Below, piece after piece: positions 1 to 11,600 of a stretch of DNA of 64,000 nucleotides; position 1 is the stretch's first letter; every line of letters begins with the position of its first letter. The stretch lies in assembly GCF_037975245.1 (NCBI RefSeq), contig NC_092583.1, positions 8,765,764 through 8,829,763 on the forward strand. The letters run 5' to 3'. A program made the translations under genes and the position numbers. A model generated the notes under the pieces. The model had not been told where the DNA came from. It did not search any database and saw only the letters and a list, made by a program, of their open reading frames with translations. This stretch comes from Apostichopus japonicus (Eukaryota; Echinodermata; Holothuroidea; Aspidochirotida; Stichopodidae).

Positions 1-628
1 GGGAGGGGTATAAGGGGAGGGGGTGTCCCCCTCCCCTTTTGATTTTTTTTGGAATCCTGGTGATGCCTACATGTAAAATGGTGGCACTTAGAAAGGCTTT
101 TGTCACCCAAAATTTTCTGAGAAATATGCATTTTTTTGTGTGTAACATCAATAAATTGAATAGTAGGTGATAATTCATTCTTTCCCGTGGCATGAAAATG
201 TTGGCTGCTCGCCCCAATGAAAAGAAATATAGGCTAATTTGAGGTTCAAATGATGCTGTAAAGGAGGTTTTATACTGTATTATGCTAAATGCTAAAGAAA
301 TGATGGTTGCTAAGTTAAAATTTGATGCAAATTTTTTTATGTATACTTGACAATTACAATGCGGATTTTTCTGACGCTTGTGCGGGTCAGCGGGTTTGGG
401 TGTTAGAATGGGGGTCTAATTCCCGCGAATTGCGGGTCAGTTGGGCCCGGAGCTCTGCATTTAATTTTAAACCAGAAAACGAAAAGGTTTAGACTAGTCT
501 ACCTCTGCTATTCTTCTCGATTTTTTTAATTTCCAATCATATGATTTAGCGGATGTACGGAAACACTTTTTGGCTCACCTTGGGGGGGGGGGCATGGCCC
601 CCCTTGGCCCCCCTTGGATCCGCCAGTG
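1..628. mobile_element. Right part of a hAT-like element, truncated by the window
   Basis: The first 45 bases (G-rich block, then GGGTGTCCCCCTCCCC) resemble the interior of the element at 29204-29572. The stretch ends at 615-628 with GGATCCGCCAGTG, the inverted form of the CACTGGCGG-type terminus of the other hAT-like elements here, preceded by a G-run and C-rich text. The left end is outside the window, so no target duplication can be checked. No coding sequence is visible. Confidence 0.5.
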
Positions 629-760
629 CTTTCATATATGTTGTACGACAGCCAGATGTGACAGTGGCCTAAAAACAATATCGTTTATCGCAAGTATTAG
701 AAGTATAATAATTTGAATTGCGTACCGGTATATCACGTACGATTGCTAGCTTAGCTTCAT

Positions 761-1106
761 CAGGGGCGGATGCAGGATTTGTGACAGGGGAGGGGGGGGG
801 TGGGGTCTGACTGGTCCAGCCGCGCTTGAACGTAAGACTATCTAAGCGGAGCGCCACCATCGGTTGGCGCGGAGCGTACCAGAAAATATTTGGCTACAAA
901 CCCCCCAGATGGCCGGAAACGGCACTTCCCGAGTATTCTAAGCTGCATGTACCTAGCCTGAAAATATGGATCTCATGTCTGCAATTTCTCAATTGATGAG
1001 AAAAAAACAATCTATGAAATATGGTAATACATATCAGATGAGTTGGGATGATACAAAAATCATAATGCCTTTAGCCCCCAATCCCCCTCCCGTTCCGTCA
1101 CCACTG
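761..1106 (+). mobile_element. hAT-like non-autonomous element, family A
   Basis: Starts CAGGGGCGGATGCAGG, carries a G-run at 788-798, and then the family A core (840-905, with CTAAGCGGAGCGCCACCATC) also found at about 31330, 36750 and inside 48495-49587. It ends near 1106 in CCGTTCCGTCACCACTG, like the end of the complete copy at 49587. No convincing 8-bp duplication is seen, so the ends are approximate. Confidence 0.5.
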
Positions 1107-1113
1107 TTTGATG

Positions 1114-1392
1114 CAGGGCCGGATCCAGGATTCTGGAAGGGTGAGGGGTTTGGCCTCCAGTGATCCTAGCTAGGGTCTAAGGGAAGTGGGTTTCCCTCTA
1201 TCCATTGTAAAATTCTTGGATATTAAAGTACAACAGGGAACCCCCTTCAATTTAGCTATGCAAAGCACCTCTCTCTTTTTTTTCTCTTTTTTTTCTCTCT
1301 CTTTTTTTTCTCTTTTATTTTTCTCCTTTTTTTTGGGCCAAGAGCAGGGGGGTGGTCCGGACCCCCTGGACCCCCCTCTGGATCCGCGCCTG
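1114..1392 (-). mobile_element. Short hAT-like element with pyrimidine tract
   Basis: Left end CAGGGCCGGATCCAG and right end CTGGATCCGCGCCTG form a nearly perfect inverted pair. The interior holds a long T/C tract (1269-1335) followed by a GGGGGGTGG and CCCCC block, the same layout as 34773-34988. Flanking 8-mers do not match, so this may be a recombinant or a decayed copy. Confidence 0.5.
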
Positions 1393-1512
1393 CTCCATAA
1401 CATGTTGTTCGTGCAACAACTTAAGACGAATCATAGAAAGGATGAGAAGGATCGTTGTCGACGTCGTTGTGCATACCGTTCGTAATACTCCATCGAGTGC
1501 GGTTAGGTAGGC

Positions 1513-2279
1513 CAAGGGCGGCGAAATCACTTTTAATCTTGGGGGGGGGGGGGCACCAACGTCGAAGGGCACTTTTCAGAAATTCGATTGGACTGATGCA
1601 GCCTGATATTAGCACCCTTCATAACTCTTATTGTATTATCTTATTTTCGTAAACACTTCACTCCATCAACCCCCCCCCCCCCTCAAGGAAACAATGTATA
1701 TACTAGCACTGCAATATCTAATGTACAAATTGGGAAACAAGGAACAAGTTTTCTTTCGAGATAAAATGAGGTGAAATCATTATAAAGTCCAAGTCCCTGC
1801 ACACGCGATCGATACATGCATGAAAGCAAATGAAATATGTCAAAATACGAAAGGATGGGAATAGGGTTATGTGTTTTTCAATGGTTAAACTGATATTATT
1901 ATGATCATTATTATTGTAACGACTTTCCCAATAATTATAACCAATATGGAAGGGTAATAACATGGCACATGATTGTATGTGATTGGCATGCGATGTAATA
2001 ACCGACGCATGCCTATATGATATGCACATTAACATCTCCGCGCGCGAAAAATTTGGGTAATATTTTTCGGGCAAGTCGTTACAGCCCCCCAAATCAAATT
2101 GGGCTCCTACGCCTATATGGTAGTAAACATTTAAAACTTCCCGAAATATTTCATTCGAGGTGGGTTTCGCTTTGTAAACTCTTTTTTATTTAGAAATTTT
2201 TATGTAGCAAAAGGGCACATTTTTAATCTGAGGAAAAGTGCGGGGGCACGTGCCCCCCCCCCCAGTTCCGCCGCCCTTG
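1513..2279 (+). mobile_element. hAT-like element, family C, complete (767 bp)
   Basis: Termini CAAGGGCGGC and GCCGCCCTTG are perfect inverted repeats. The element is flanked by identical 8-bp duplications AGGTAGGC at 1505-1512 and 2280-2287, the length expected for the hAT superfamily. A G-run follows the left end (1542-1554), a C-run occurs at 1671-1682, and a G/C block precedes the right end. No transposase is visible, so it is non-autonomous. Copies of the same family occur at 42231-42732 and 44695-47141. Confidence 0.85.
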
Positions 2280-2349
2280 AGGTAGGCAATATGTATTTTA
2301 TTACGCATGTTCCGACAAAAAGAAAAAAAATTGGAGCAATTGTTTTTCA

Positions 2350-3288
2350 TCCCAAAATTTGTTTGTACCAAGAAAAGTAGTTTTGTGACCCCAATATTTT
2401 AGTGACCAAATCTTTTTTGGGACTTGAGTTATTTTTTTTTGACCAACATTGTTTCGGACCAAATTTAGTGGGACCAAAATCGTATTTAGCCAAATAAATT
2501 TTCCAAATAAAATAAGCTTAGAATTAGACCAAAATATTTTGTAGACCTACCAATTTTTGGGGGGGGGGGGTGAGAGGTAGGGGAGGGGGCAGTGGCCTTC
2601 GCAAATGGGGGCAATAGCCATGCCCCGCTCAACCTCGGGGCTCAGTCGGGGATAGCTTAATTTAAACAAATTAAGGAAGTGGTGGAGGGAGGGGGATGGG
2701 ATGCCAGTCTGGAGAATTGGGTATTTGGCCCCACCACCCATGAAATCGTGCAGACGCCATTGGGCGGGAATCTGAAAATTGTTAGGGTCCTAATTTCGTT
2801 TCGGACCATAATTTTTAGGGCTGTGTTTTTGGTTTATAGTCTTGTATCATGGTCGTCGATGTATGTACCTTTTGATTTTCCTTTATATACCTCCTTTTAG
2901 TGCAACTTAATATACTGAAACATTATACTGGCCGTTTCTCTTACCGTATGTATGTTCCTTTTGATTTTCATGTTTATATCTTTTTCGTGCAAATATACAA
3001 AAAAATTGCGCTGCGCCGCTTGCAGTATTCTTTTTTGGTCCCAAAGTTTGGTCCAAAGAATTTTTGTCCACAAAATTTGGAGTATAACCAAATTTCGGGT
3101 CACAAGCACTTTTTGGTCACAAGCACTGTTTGAGTGACGAAAAATTTGGGTCACATTTATTTTTTTTTGGGGGGGGGAGGGGGGGAGGGGGGACTTTTGG
3201 TCCCAAAAAATTTGGTCCAACAAATGTTGGTCACAAAAATATTGGGGTCTGAAAACTTGTTTTCTTGGAACAAACGATTTTTCGGATT
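2350..3288. repeat. Foldback-like inverted repeat with GACCAAA/TTTGGTC arms
   Basis: The left part (about 2360-2550) is a loose array of GACCAAA/GGACCAAAAT words; the right part (about 3030-3288) is the inverted form, TTTGGTCC/TTGGTCAC. The outer ends pair well: left CCAAGAAAAGTAGTTTTGTG at 2368 against right TTGGGGTCTGAAAACTTG and TTTTCTTGG at 3243-3269. The middle (2560-3020) holds G-runs and no recognised gene. The arms are imperfect, so the edges are approximate. The 16-bp minisatellite begins immediately to the right. Confidence 0.6.
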
Positions 3289-3290
3289 AG

Positions 3291-3722
3291 TCGGAACACA
3301 GAGACGTCGGAACACAGAGACGTCGGAACACAGCGACGTCGGAACACAGAGACGTCGGAACACAGGGACGTCGGAACACAGAGACGTCGGAACACAGAGA
3401 CGTCGGAACACAGAGACGTCGGAACACAGAGACGTCGGAACACAGAGACGTCGGAACACAGAGACGTCGGAACACAGAGACGTCGGAACACAGAGACGTC
3501 GGAACACAGAGACGTCGGAACACAGAGACGTCGGAACACAGAGACGTCGGAACACAGAGACGTCGGAACACAGAGACGTCGGAACACAGAGACGTCGGAA
3601 CACAGAGACGTCGGAACACAGAGACGTCGGAACACAGAGACGTCGGAACACAGAGACGTCGGAACACAGAGACGTCGGAACACAGAGACGTCGGAACACA
3701 GAGACGTCGGAACACAGAGATG
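3291..3722. repeat. 16-bp minisatellite, about 27 copies
   Basis: The unit is TCGGAACACAGAGACG, repeated head to tail about 27 times, so each junction carries GACGTC. Units near the left edge have single changes (CAGCGACG, CAGGGACG) and the last has GATG; the rest look identical, which suggests recent expansion or homogenisation. As 16 is not a multiple of three, the array reads as a 16-residue periodic peptide in any open frame; this is a by-product and not evidence of a gene. Confidence 0.95.
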
Positions 3723-5444
3723 TAACCCTAACTAATTGCATCTGCCAAACTTAGTACTGTAAGTAGGTGAATTAGTACTACGATCATAATCGAGTTAACG
3801 GAGCTGACGAGTATTCAAGATCAAAAGAGCACTGGCAATAATAACTTCGCACTTTTACTCTTATATTTATCAACGACGGTGAGATGCTCGTAACTATGTT
3901 TGTGTGTATCATGTATAATTTTCACAGAAATTAATACATATGTGGTAAATAATCACATAGTCGTTCGCCAGAGCATCAAAGGTACTTCTCGTAGTTCAGT
4001 GCTTACGTCTAATTTTTCCCGCGTCCATTCGTTCTGTACAGTAGTGTGGAGTGTTGTCCCATATGTCTACCATGCAAATTATGTTTGTAGACGTATTCTC
4101 TGTCAGCCTAAATGAACGAATTTAGGTTATGCGCCAGTGCAAACGTATAAAACATTGCCCTAATTGTATACAGTAGGCTATACTGTTAGTAAGATTAGCT
4201 GATGTGTACCCAGCGTATACTAGACATTAACGTAGAAGTTTACATTTTGCAACACAAATACAGTCAGTGAATTCGTATCTCTCAGGCTTGTACATCGTCA
4301 ACAGTGGCAACTGATGAACGGATGTCAGTAACGAGGATTATAGGCTTAAAAGTAAGTAGCCTATGTAAGTGTAAGATTAGAAACTAGTAGTAGGCTAACG
4401 TAGGTTATGACTGAGTTAGACTATGCATAGCCTATGTTATTGTTACTCGTGTTAGGCCGAGTTGTTACTGTTACCTAGCTTGAAGTAAACATTGGGCCTA
4501 GGCTAGGGCAATACCTACATTAGGCTTGGCCTTATTCCACAAATAGGCCCAGTGGCCTATTTTGCTCTGTAACTGTTGTAAGCCTAGTCCTATGCCATAA
4601 ACCTTACTGCTTGAAGTAATAGCACTGTTTGGAAGGACTAGATGCTAGTAGTAGTATAGTCAGTAGTGCGAAGTTCGGCATACTGCCAAGATCGGCCACC
4701 CTAAGAAATACACAATTTTAAAAAGACAACTGACAGGAAGGGCCAAATTTCACCAAAAAGTACGAAGCTACAGTTATTTTCTCTCCAAAATGGCCCGTGT
4801 GCAAGAAATTACTTACATATTAGTCAATAAAATGACGGAGATCTATGAAGTCTGTTATATTACTGAAAAAGCAACTGCGCCACCAATTTTATCACCAGCG
4901 CCACACTGTGGGTTGCGTGTCCGAACTTCGCAATACTCTAGCAAAGAAATACCAGTTCCACAATCACGAAGAATCTTCTTGGAAAACAACGTGAAAACAG
5001 TTTGCAGGAAAGAAAGTTTGGCCGTGTATCGTACTATAACAAAATTCACCCACCATATGAAGTATATTTTCTGGTGATTTAGACCAGAAGATTTAGTTTT
5101 GGGGTGTTTTAAGTCTTAAGTGTCCGAACTTCGAAGTCACCATCCTACTACACTGCTAAGTTATACTGATGATAGGCCTAGATGTTGGTTAACCAACCCC
5201 ATGTCTCTCTTAGTTCTTACAAGTTACAGGTTAGCCAGTATCATGCATTCTGGGTATCTTTTTTCTACCTTATGTGACGCCCTACAGATTTATTCAGATT
5301 AAGAAAATAGCAGGAGTACGGTACTAACACTACTACTATTACTAGGCCTATACTATTACTAGTTTCTCCAGTTTATTCACAAGTGGAAAGGAGAAAATAT
5401 TGTATTTGAATTGAAATGTACCAATTTTTTCCCTCATTTTCCAG
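3723..5444 (+). promoter_or_regulatory. Probable promoter and 5' leader region of the USP37-like gene
   Basis: Single-copy-looking DNA with many TAGGCCTA-type words and no recognised protein. A polypyrimidine tract and CAG acceptor at 5430-5444 lie 43 bases before the start codon, so the coding start probably sits in a second exon, with a non-coding first exon upstream. A possible donor (AAAAGTAAGTAG) is at about 4351. A 95-codon frame at 4790-5077 resembles nothing I know. No TATA box is assigned. Confidence 0.4.
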
Positions 5445-5487
5445 CTGTTGCATGTAGGTTATTACTAGTGTGTTACTAGTCTGAGCC

Positions 5488-5664
5488 ATGACTTCTGAAG
5501 TAAATGAACTGACACTTCACACAGTCACTGGGAATGTAAAGTACAGTGGAGTTGACTACGGCTCACAAAACTGGAAGTCTGGTGGCCTGCAGATTTTCCA
5601 GCGTGATAATGGCAAAACATTTTGTCGCATGTTCTTTTCAACGGGTAACCAGAAGACGTTTCCG
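5488..5664 (+). CDS. USP37: USP37-like exon 1: start and first half of the PH-like domain
   Basis: ATG at 5488, 43 bases after an acceptor. The 59 codons include QNWKSGGLQIF, comparable to the TKWKEGSFEI region of vertebrate USP37. The donor is CCG|GTTAGT; joining to exon 2 gives KTFPLSNNIRR, the counterpart of IFQLSHNIK. The frame stays open to 5925 if unspliced, which is why a longer spurious product can be read here. Confidence 0.88.
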
Positions 5665-8600
5665 GTTAGTCCTCAAAGTTTTATGTTTTTGACAAGGCCA
5701 AAATTTATTGGTTTTCGGAGGAATGTTAATAATTTCTTGTTTACATTTATGTGTAAAGTACTTATGAGGTTTCAGTGTCCTCAGGTAAACATAGTCCTTC
5801 TGAGGAATTTCACTGAATTAGGGAGAGGAAAAGGGTGGATAGGATTGGATTGGAAGGGCAAGAAATGTTTTAATATACAAAGACTGATTATGTTTGTTGA
5901 TGTTGACAAGCCTATAATTTATTAAGTATCAGAGCATAGAGTTAGAGCATAGAGTTAGAGCATAGAGTTAGAGCATAGAGTTCTTGTTAACATTTTCACC
6001 AAGCACTTTTGAAGTTGTTGTGCCCGGAGGGAAATTAACTCAGGACATTCATTGAGTAAGACTAAGAGATGGGATAAGGACTTGGGGTAGAAAACACAAT
6101 AATTGGAACTTTATATCTGAGATAGAAGGGAATTGAAGAGAGAGAATGGAGCAGACATACAGTATATGCAAGGAAGATCTTCACTCTATATCCTGTTTCA
6201 GCATTTTATGTGTCACTTTGTTGAATAAATTTTCCAAATTAAATGAGCCAAGTTGAAGTAATTACCCTTTTCATATTAAATTTTCATACAAATTGAAACC
6301 CATTCCAAGATGTGTTTTGTTGAAAATGGGTGTGATTCTTGGATGCATGGTATGCAGTGTACTATCTTATCCTGTCACATATTCTGTTGATAGGAATTGC
6401 TTCCAACATTTTCACACTTTTTCCTTTGCAACCTGAAAAATGTTGTTTCAAAAGTTTGGGAGTTAAATTGCTTTTTGGTCAGTTCTCTAAGTTTATTCAC
6501 TATATATTGTATTATCTTAAACAGGTAGCGAATCTCTATTTAAAGTTTTTAACTGTTATGTTTAGCAATGGTGCACTCTATGAATGGTTTAACTAATCTT
6601 CTATTCTTTGTGTGGTAACTACTGTATATATACTCTTTTGCAAATTTCCTTTTTTAATGTGATTGCAAATCATCTTTCAGTTATCAAATAACATCAGGAG
6701 GGTGATATCGATCGCATCTAACCCGAGACGATGTCTGATACAGCTCAAGTCTGGATGCAACATCGTGATTGACAAGGGAAGGGAACCTCTGGTGGTCAAG
6801 CTTAGAGAGATTGTAGAAACCTTGGACTCTAAAAAAGGTACTTTTTTAATTACTGTTTGGGTGACTTGGAAAGAGCATTGAGATTCCGATCAGTAGATAT
6901 ATCGCATTGCAGGGAGAAGTAAACACAAGCAGAAATCCTGGCCTCCAGTATCATGTATTACTGCCTACTCCTGGCACCTTATACCCTGGTCATAATGGAA
7001 GGGTAACTCACTAGAGAGTCATTTCTGTTGCATAATGTTGAAAGTTGCCAGAAGTTTACCTTAAATCATTGAGAATACCAGTCGTGCCCCAAGCTGTGAT
7101 CATTTACATTCCAGTTACATAAAATTGCAACAGTACAGTGTAGAGCACAGCAAATTCCTCATTGAGCTACACAAAAAGTCAACAGTGAAAAGGTACCCCC
7201 TTGGTACTCCCTCTTTCAGGAATTTCTATATGATTTGGGGTCCTTCGTAGCAAAATGGTGATAGTCTGCAACCCTTTAAAGTAGGACATTTTTTGTTCAA
7301 TAGTGGCAAATAGGATAAATAATGGCAATTTACTTTTCCTTTGCAAATTTTTAGCCACCCTCCAAAAATTTGTGGCAATCCTAATAAAAAAGAGTCACAT
7401 CCCCCACATTGAGTACCTATGCAACACCCTCAAACCATAATGGTTGATTCCTGCTTCATTCATTTAACACAACTCCATTTCATATTTTCATATTACAATA
7501 AAATAACTTCTTAATAACATTGGTAAATGCCATTTCATACATAAACTATTCTTTTCATATGTGTGTACTTTAACACATTCTGTGCAGTAATTAGCAAGGA
7601 TGGGAGAAAGTTAAAAACCACTTGCACACCCAAGTGAGTAAATCTCCATAATGCCCCTCCCCTCCCCCCCCCCCCCCCACTAAGCCTCAGACATTTGGTG
7701 TTGAATTTTCAAGGTCTTCTGGTTTAGCATAGTTGGATGTTAAAGCAACTTTTTGCATTGAAAATTGATAAATGCTTCAATGCTAGCACATAGTAAATTC
7801 CCATTTTAAGTTACTCACCAGTTTGTTGAGTCAAGTTTCATTTCAAATAGTCTTCAAAACAAACGTAAATATTGTTTGAAATTTGGAAATCTGTATTTAA
7901 AGCTGTTTTATACAAAGTTGAAAAGTGTCCGACAGAAAAAATGTTGAAGATTGCACAGGGAAGAATTTATTGTTCAAATTTTCTGTCGCAATTTTGGAAG
8001 ATGTGATGGCAAACACTATTATACAGTACATCTTTGCACTTGTATAGCAGTTTTTCCATTTTGCGATGTGATGCTGGATAAATATACCCTGTCACATCAA
8101 ATTCATTAATAACCAACTAAATTCAATTGCATTTATTTGCTGCAATTAAAAATCTAGTAGGATGTCTTAGTTTGGTTAATTGCAATCATATTTTAAGAAA
8201 TAGTCATAAGTTAAAGATAGAACATGTTTCGAAAAAGCTCAAAAAGCTCCTTTAAACGAACAATAAGATACCAAAAATATAATATGTTATTGTGTACCAG
8301 AAATGATGAAATTTGAGGATAAACTTCCAAGGTTCTCAAAAACCCAAAGTGTTATTGCATTAACATCTATGGGATGCAACATATTCTGTATAAGATAATT
8401 AATCAGAATAACACTCAGTAACGAGGGGCAGCTAAACTGCTAGGACAACTGAGTACCCTTAGTTTGATTCAGGGGTGTCAAATTACGGGCAACTATCAGA
8501 TTAGCTTGATCAGAAAAGAACTCATCTCAAAGCAGAATACAGCAACTTTTACAAGCTTGGCCTGCCTCGTGCTCCAACAATGCTTCTTGGACTTCCCCAG

Positions 8601-11600
8601 TTCATATGGGTATCCAACAATTCATTGAAAACAAACTAAATAAATGTCTGAAATGGGATACGGTATGCAGCAGTCTGTGACTTTCAACAGAAAATGTTGA
8701 CCATGCGCCTGGTTAGGAAGACACTTGCTCATTCTGTACAATTTTGTTTTTTGTGTCTGCAGCACCAAACGGACATATGAATGGGCTGAAGAGATCTCCA
8801 CACGGGGCTGCAAGAAATGGGCAGGTAAGAAAACAAAATTCATGTCAGCTACTGTACAGTGCAAAACATGTTTGCTTCAAATTTACTTTTGGGTACAAAA
8901 AATTGCCACCTGCTAATGCTAATATCGTGAAAATGGTTCATAGGAACTGAATGCAGATTTCACCAGGATGCTTAGAATATAGTACTGTATATAATATCAG
9001 TCCCTGAACTAACCTATTAAGGGGTTTCAATGAAAAAGCAAACTTGCACTAAATGTTCCCTGCTCATTAATTTACCAAACTTTCACAATTTCTATAGTCA
9101 GTTATTTGACCGTGTGGAAACCTGAGTCCAGACGCTTATGACTTTTCAAAAACTTTATGCATGATGTATTTAACTATTGGCAAGACACCTTACAAGACAA
9201 GATTTTAGCATACCAACATTTGCGCACCTGTGATTAGATTGTCCTTAACTTTTCAAATAAAAAGAGAAATTAAAATTAAATAACAATTATAGATTTCTTT
9301 AATATACAGAAAATTGACAGAAATGTAAACACAATTGACAAATTTTCGTTTTATGAGCAGCTGAGCAAGTCGCCATCAGTGAAGAAGGTGAAATCCATAC
9401 AGCAGTCTCCTCGCCTCTTCAGTCAAGTGGGCAACATCGATCAGAAGAGTCCAATCAGCATAGAGGATTTTGAAAACGAACCAATCACAAAACTGCCACT
9501 ATTCTCCGATGTGGATGATGTTGGTGTAGATAAGGAGAATATGGGAGAGGTCATGTGAGTTATCTCTTTAATCAGTCAGACTCGAGGCGGGAGTCGCTGA
9601 TCAGGGATTTATACAGGGTCTCGGGAATCCTGAAAAGTCAGGGAAAAAAGTCCACAACTTGCATATGAGTAGTAGCCCTTGTTCTTTGATTGGCTACATA
9701 TTTGAAGTAACTGAAAGTATTTTTAGCAGTGTTGCTATGGTAACATTTTATAGACTGAAAGATGAACAAATGTATAAAACTATGTGTGCATTGTTTGCAA
9801 TTCCATGTTATGATGTACAACACTTAAATGACATAAAATGTAATTTATTATATATTTTTAATTGCTTCGTTCAGGTTAGCCTCCTCTGAGAGCGGTAACA
9901 AAAGAACTCCTTACCAGATGAGGAAAGAGGAAGGGGGAAATATTTTCTTGGCATCTTGTGAGGAGAAACTTACCTTACTCAAAGAGAAGAAAAATGGTAC
10001 GTTAAGTTAAAGAACGTGTAATATGACACTTTTTGACATGTAATATGAACATGTAATGAACATTTAATGAACATGTAATACGACACCTATTTTGGTTGAA
10101 TAGTGCAATTTTAAATTCATCTGGCTCTGATGTAATATTTAGAATTTCCTGTTTCTCTGAAACCAGGAAGTTCATCAATTTATGTAATACTTGCAAGTTT
10201 TCGTACGGTTACCGACTTACCATGGATATCATATCAATCATTCAAAAAGTAAGACTTTAAATCCATTCAGATTAAAACCTCACTGAGTATGTGAAATTAC
10301 TTCTTTTTTTTTTCATTTGTTCTTAAACAAGACCTAAAATTTCCTTTCATTTCATACTACAAATACACAACGTTTTTACATATTGAAACAAAATATGTTC
10401 CTGTTTGTCCAATAGTTTTTACAAAATTGCCCAAAAATGGTCACCCAGGGAGTCACCACTTTTCTGGAGGGATATTTGACCTTAAAAACAAGAGAACATA
10501 GAAATTCATGCTGTAATTTGCAATTAAAAATACTTACGTTCCAGGAACCATGTTGTTGCCGCAGATATCTGGTTTGTGTCTCATCAATCCGTCACCCGAA
10601 ATAAATTGTTTCAAGTGTAATGGAGCCTAGAAAGCCAAAATAAACAAGAATTCCATCTCCAAAAATGTGATTCATATTTGCATGAATTTGTGTGGCAAGT
10701 CAACAATTTTTGATAGAATCATTCTTCGGTTATTTTTTTGATAAATGATTTCCGCTGATGACATGGCAGTTGCACGGTTGTGACAAGTCACTCTCTGGTC
10801 ACCATTCAGTCAGCAAGGTGATGTCTTCCTTTCTGTCACGTCCGATAAAAATGTATTTCTTGCTGTTTCTTTCAGAGACAAACATCAATCCTGTCGCTAG
10901 ATCTTTCTACGGGCGAGGGATGTCCATGTCGAACTATGCGTCTGTGGACAACTTTAAGTCTTACAGGTGAGATTCCATCCCCTCTCTACTTAGTGTCCTC
11001 TCTGTACCTGAAAATGTCGAGACTGTTATTTAATTGCAATGAATCCAAAGTTCACAAAATTTGTGTAATTTCTTTCTATTATCCCCCCCCCCAGACTATC
11101 ACTCTGTTCATATTTCTATTAATCACATGCAAGAAAGCAATTTTAGATTTTTCATTTTTTTCCCCCCATTTAAAATGAGATTGGTATTGGATTTTCTTAT
11201 TTAAACTTGCAAAAAATTGTAAAAGAGTCAACACAACACAAGCTGCATATGTTATTATTATTACCATATTATTTGACTATTTTTCTTACTACTCCTGACA
11301 ACTTATCGTTATGAACATTTTGTCTGTTAAACTACTTTGTGAGTTAACTATGTCTGCTGATCGAATGTCTACCTGACCCACAACCACAGTACGTTGCAGC
11401 AATTGCTGTAAATTACTGTAAAATTGTATTAACAGCCAGGTTTTCTTGTTGTTGTTAAAGTACTTGCTCATTTTCTAATTGATCTCACTTATTTTCTGAT
11501 AATTTTTTTGATATTTAAATGAATTTTTTATTGTGATGTATCATTTTGTTGTCTCTTTTGTGACTGGCATTTTTGCAGATCAAATCTCTCCAAGTCACCT

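Noticed and set aside
3291-3722. CRISPR-like direct repeats
   Set aside because: The units abut with no spacers and the genome is eukaryotic; it is a minisatellite.
3134-3754. 206-codon frame and similar frames with a periodic GTQRRRNTETSEHRDV-like peptide on both strands
   Set aside because: It is a direct product of the 16-bp minisatellite, which is open in several frames at once; no start context, homologue or splice evidence supports a protein.
4790-5077. 95-codon frame before the USP37-like gene
   Set aside because: No recognised family or splice logic; it may be part of the 5' region of the gene but cannot be supported as a protein.
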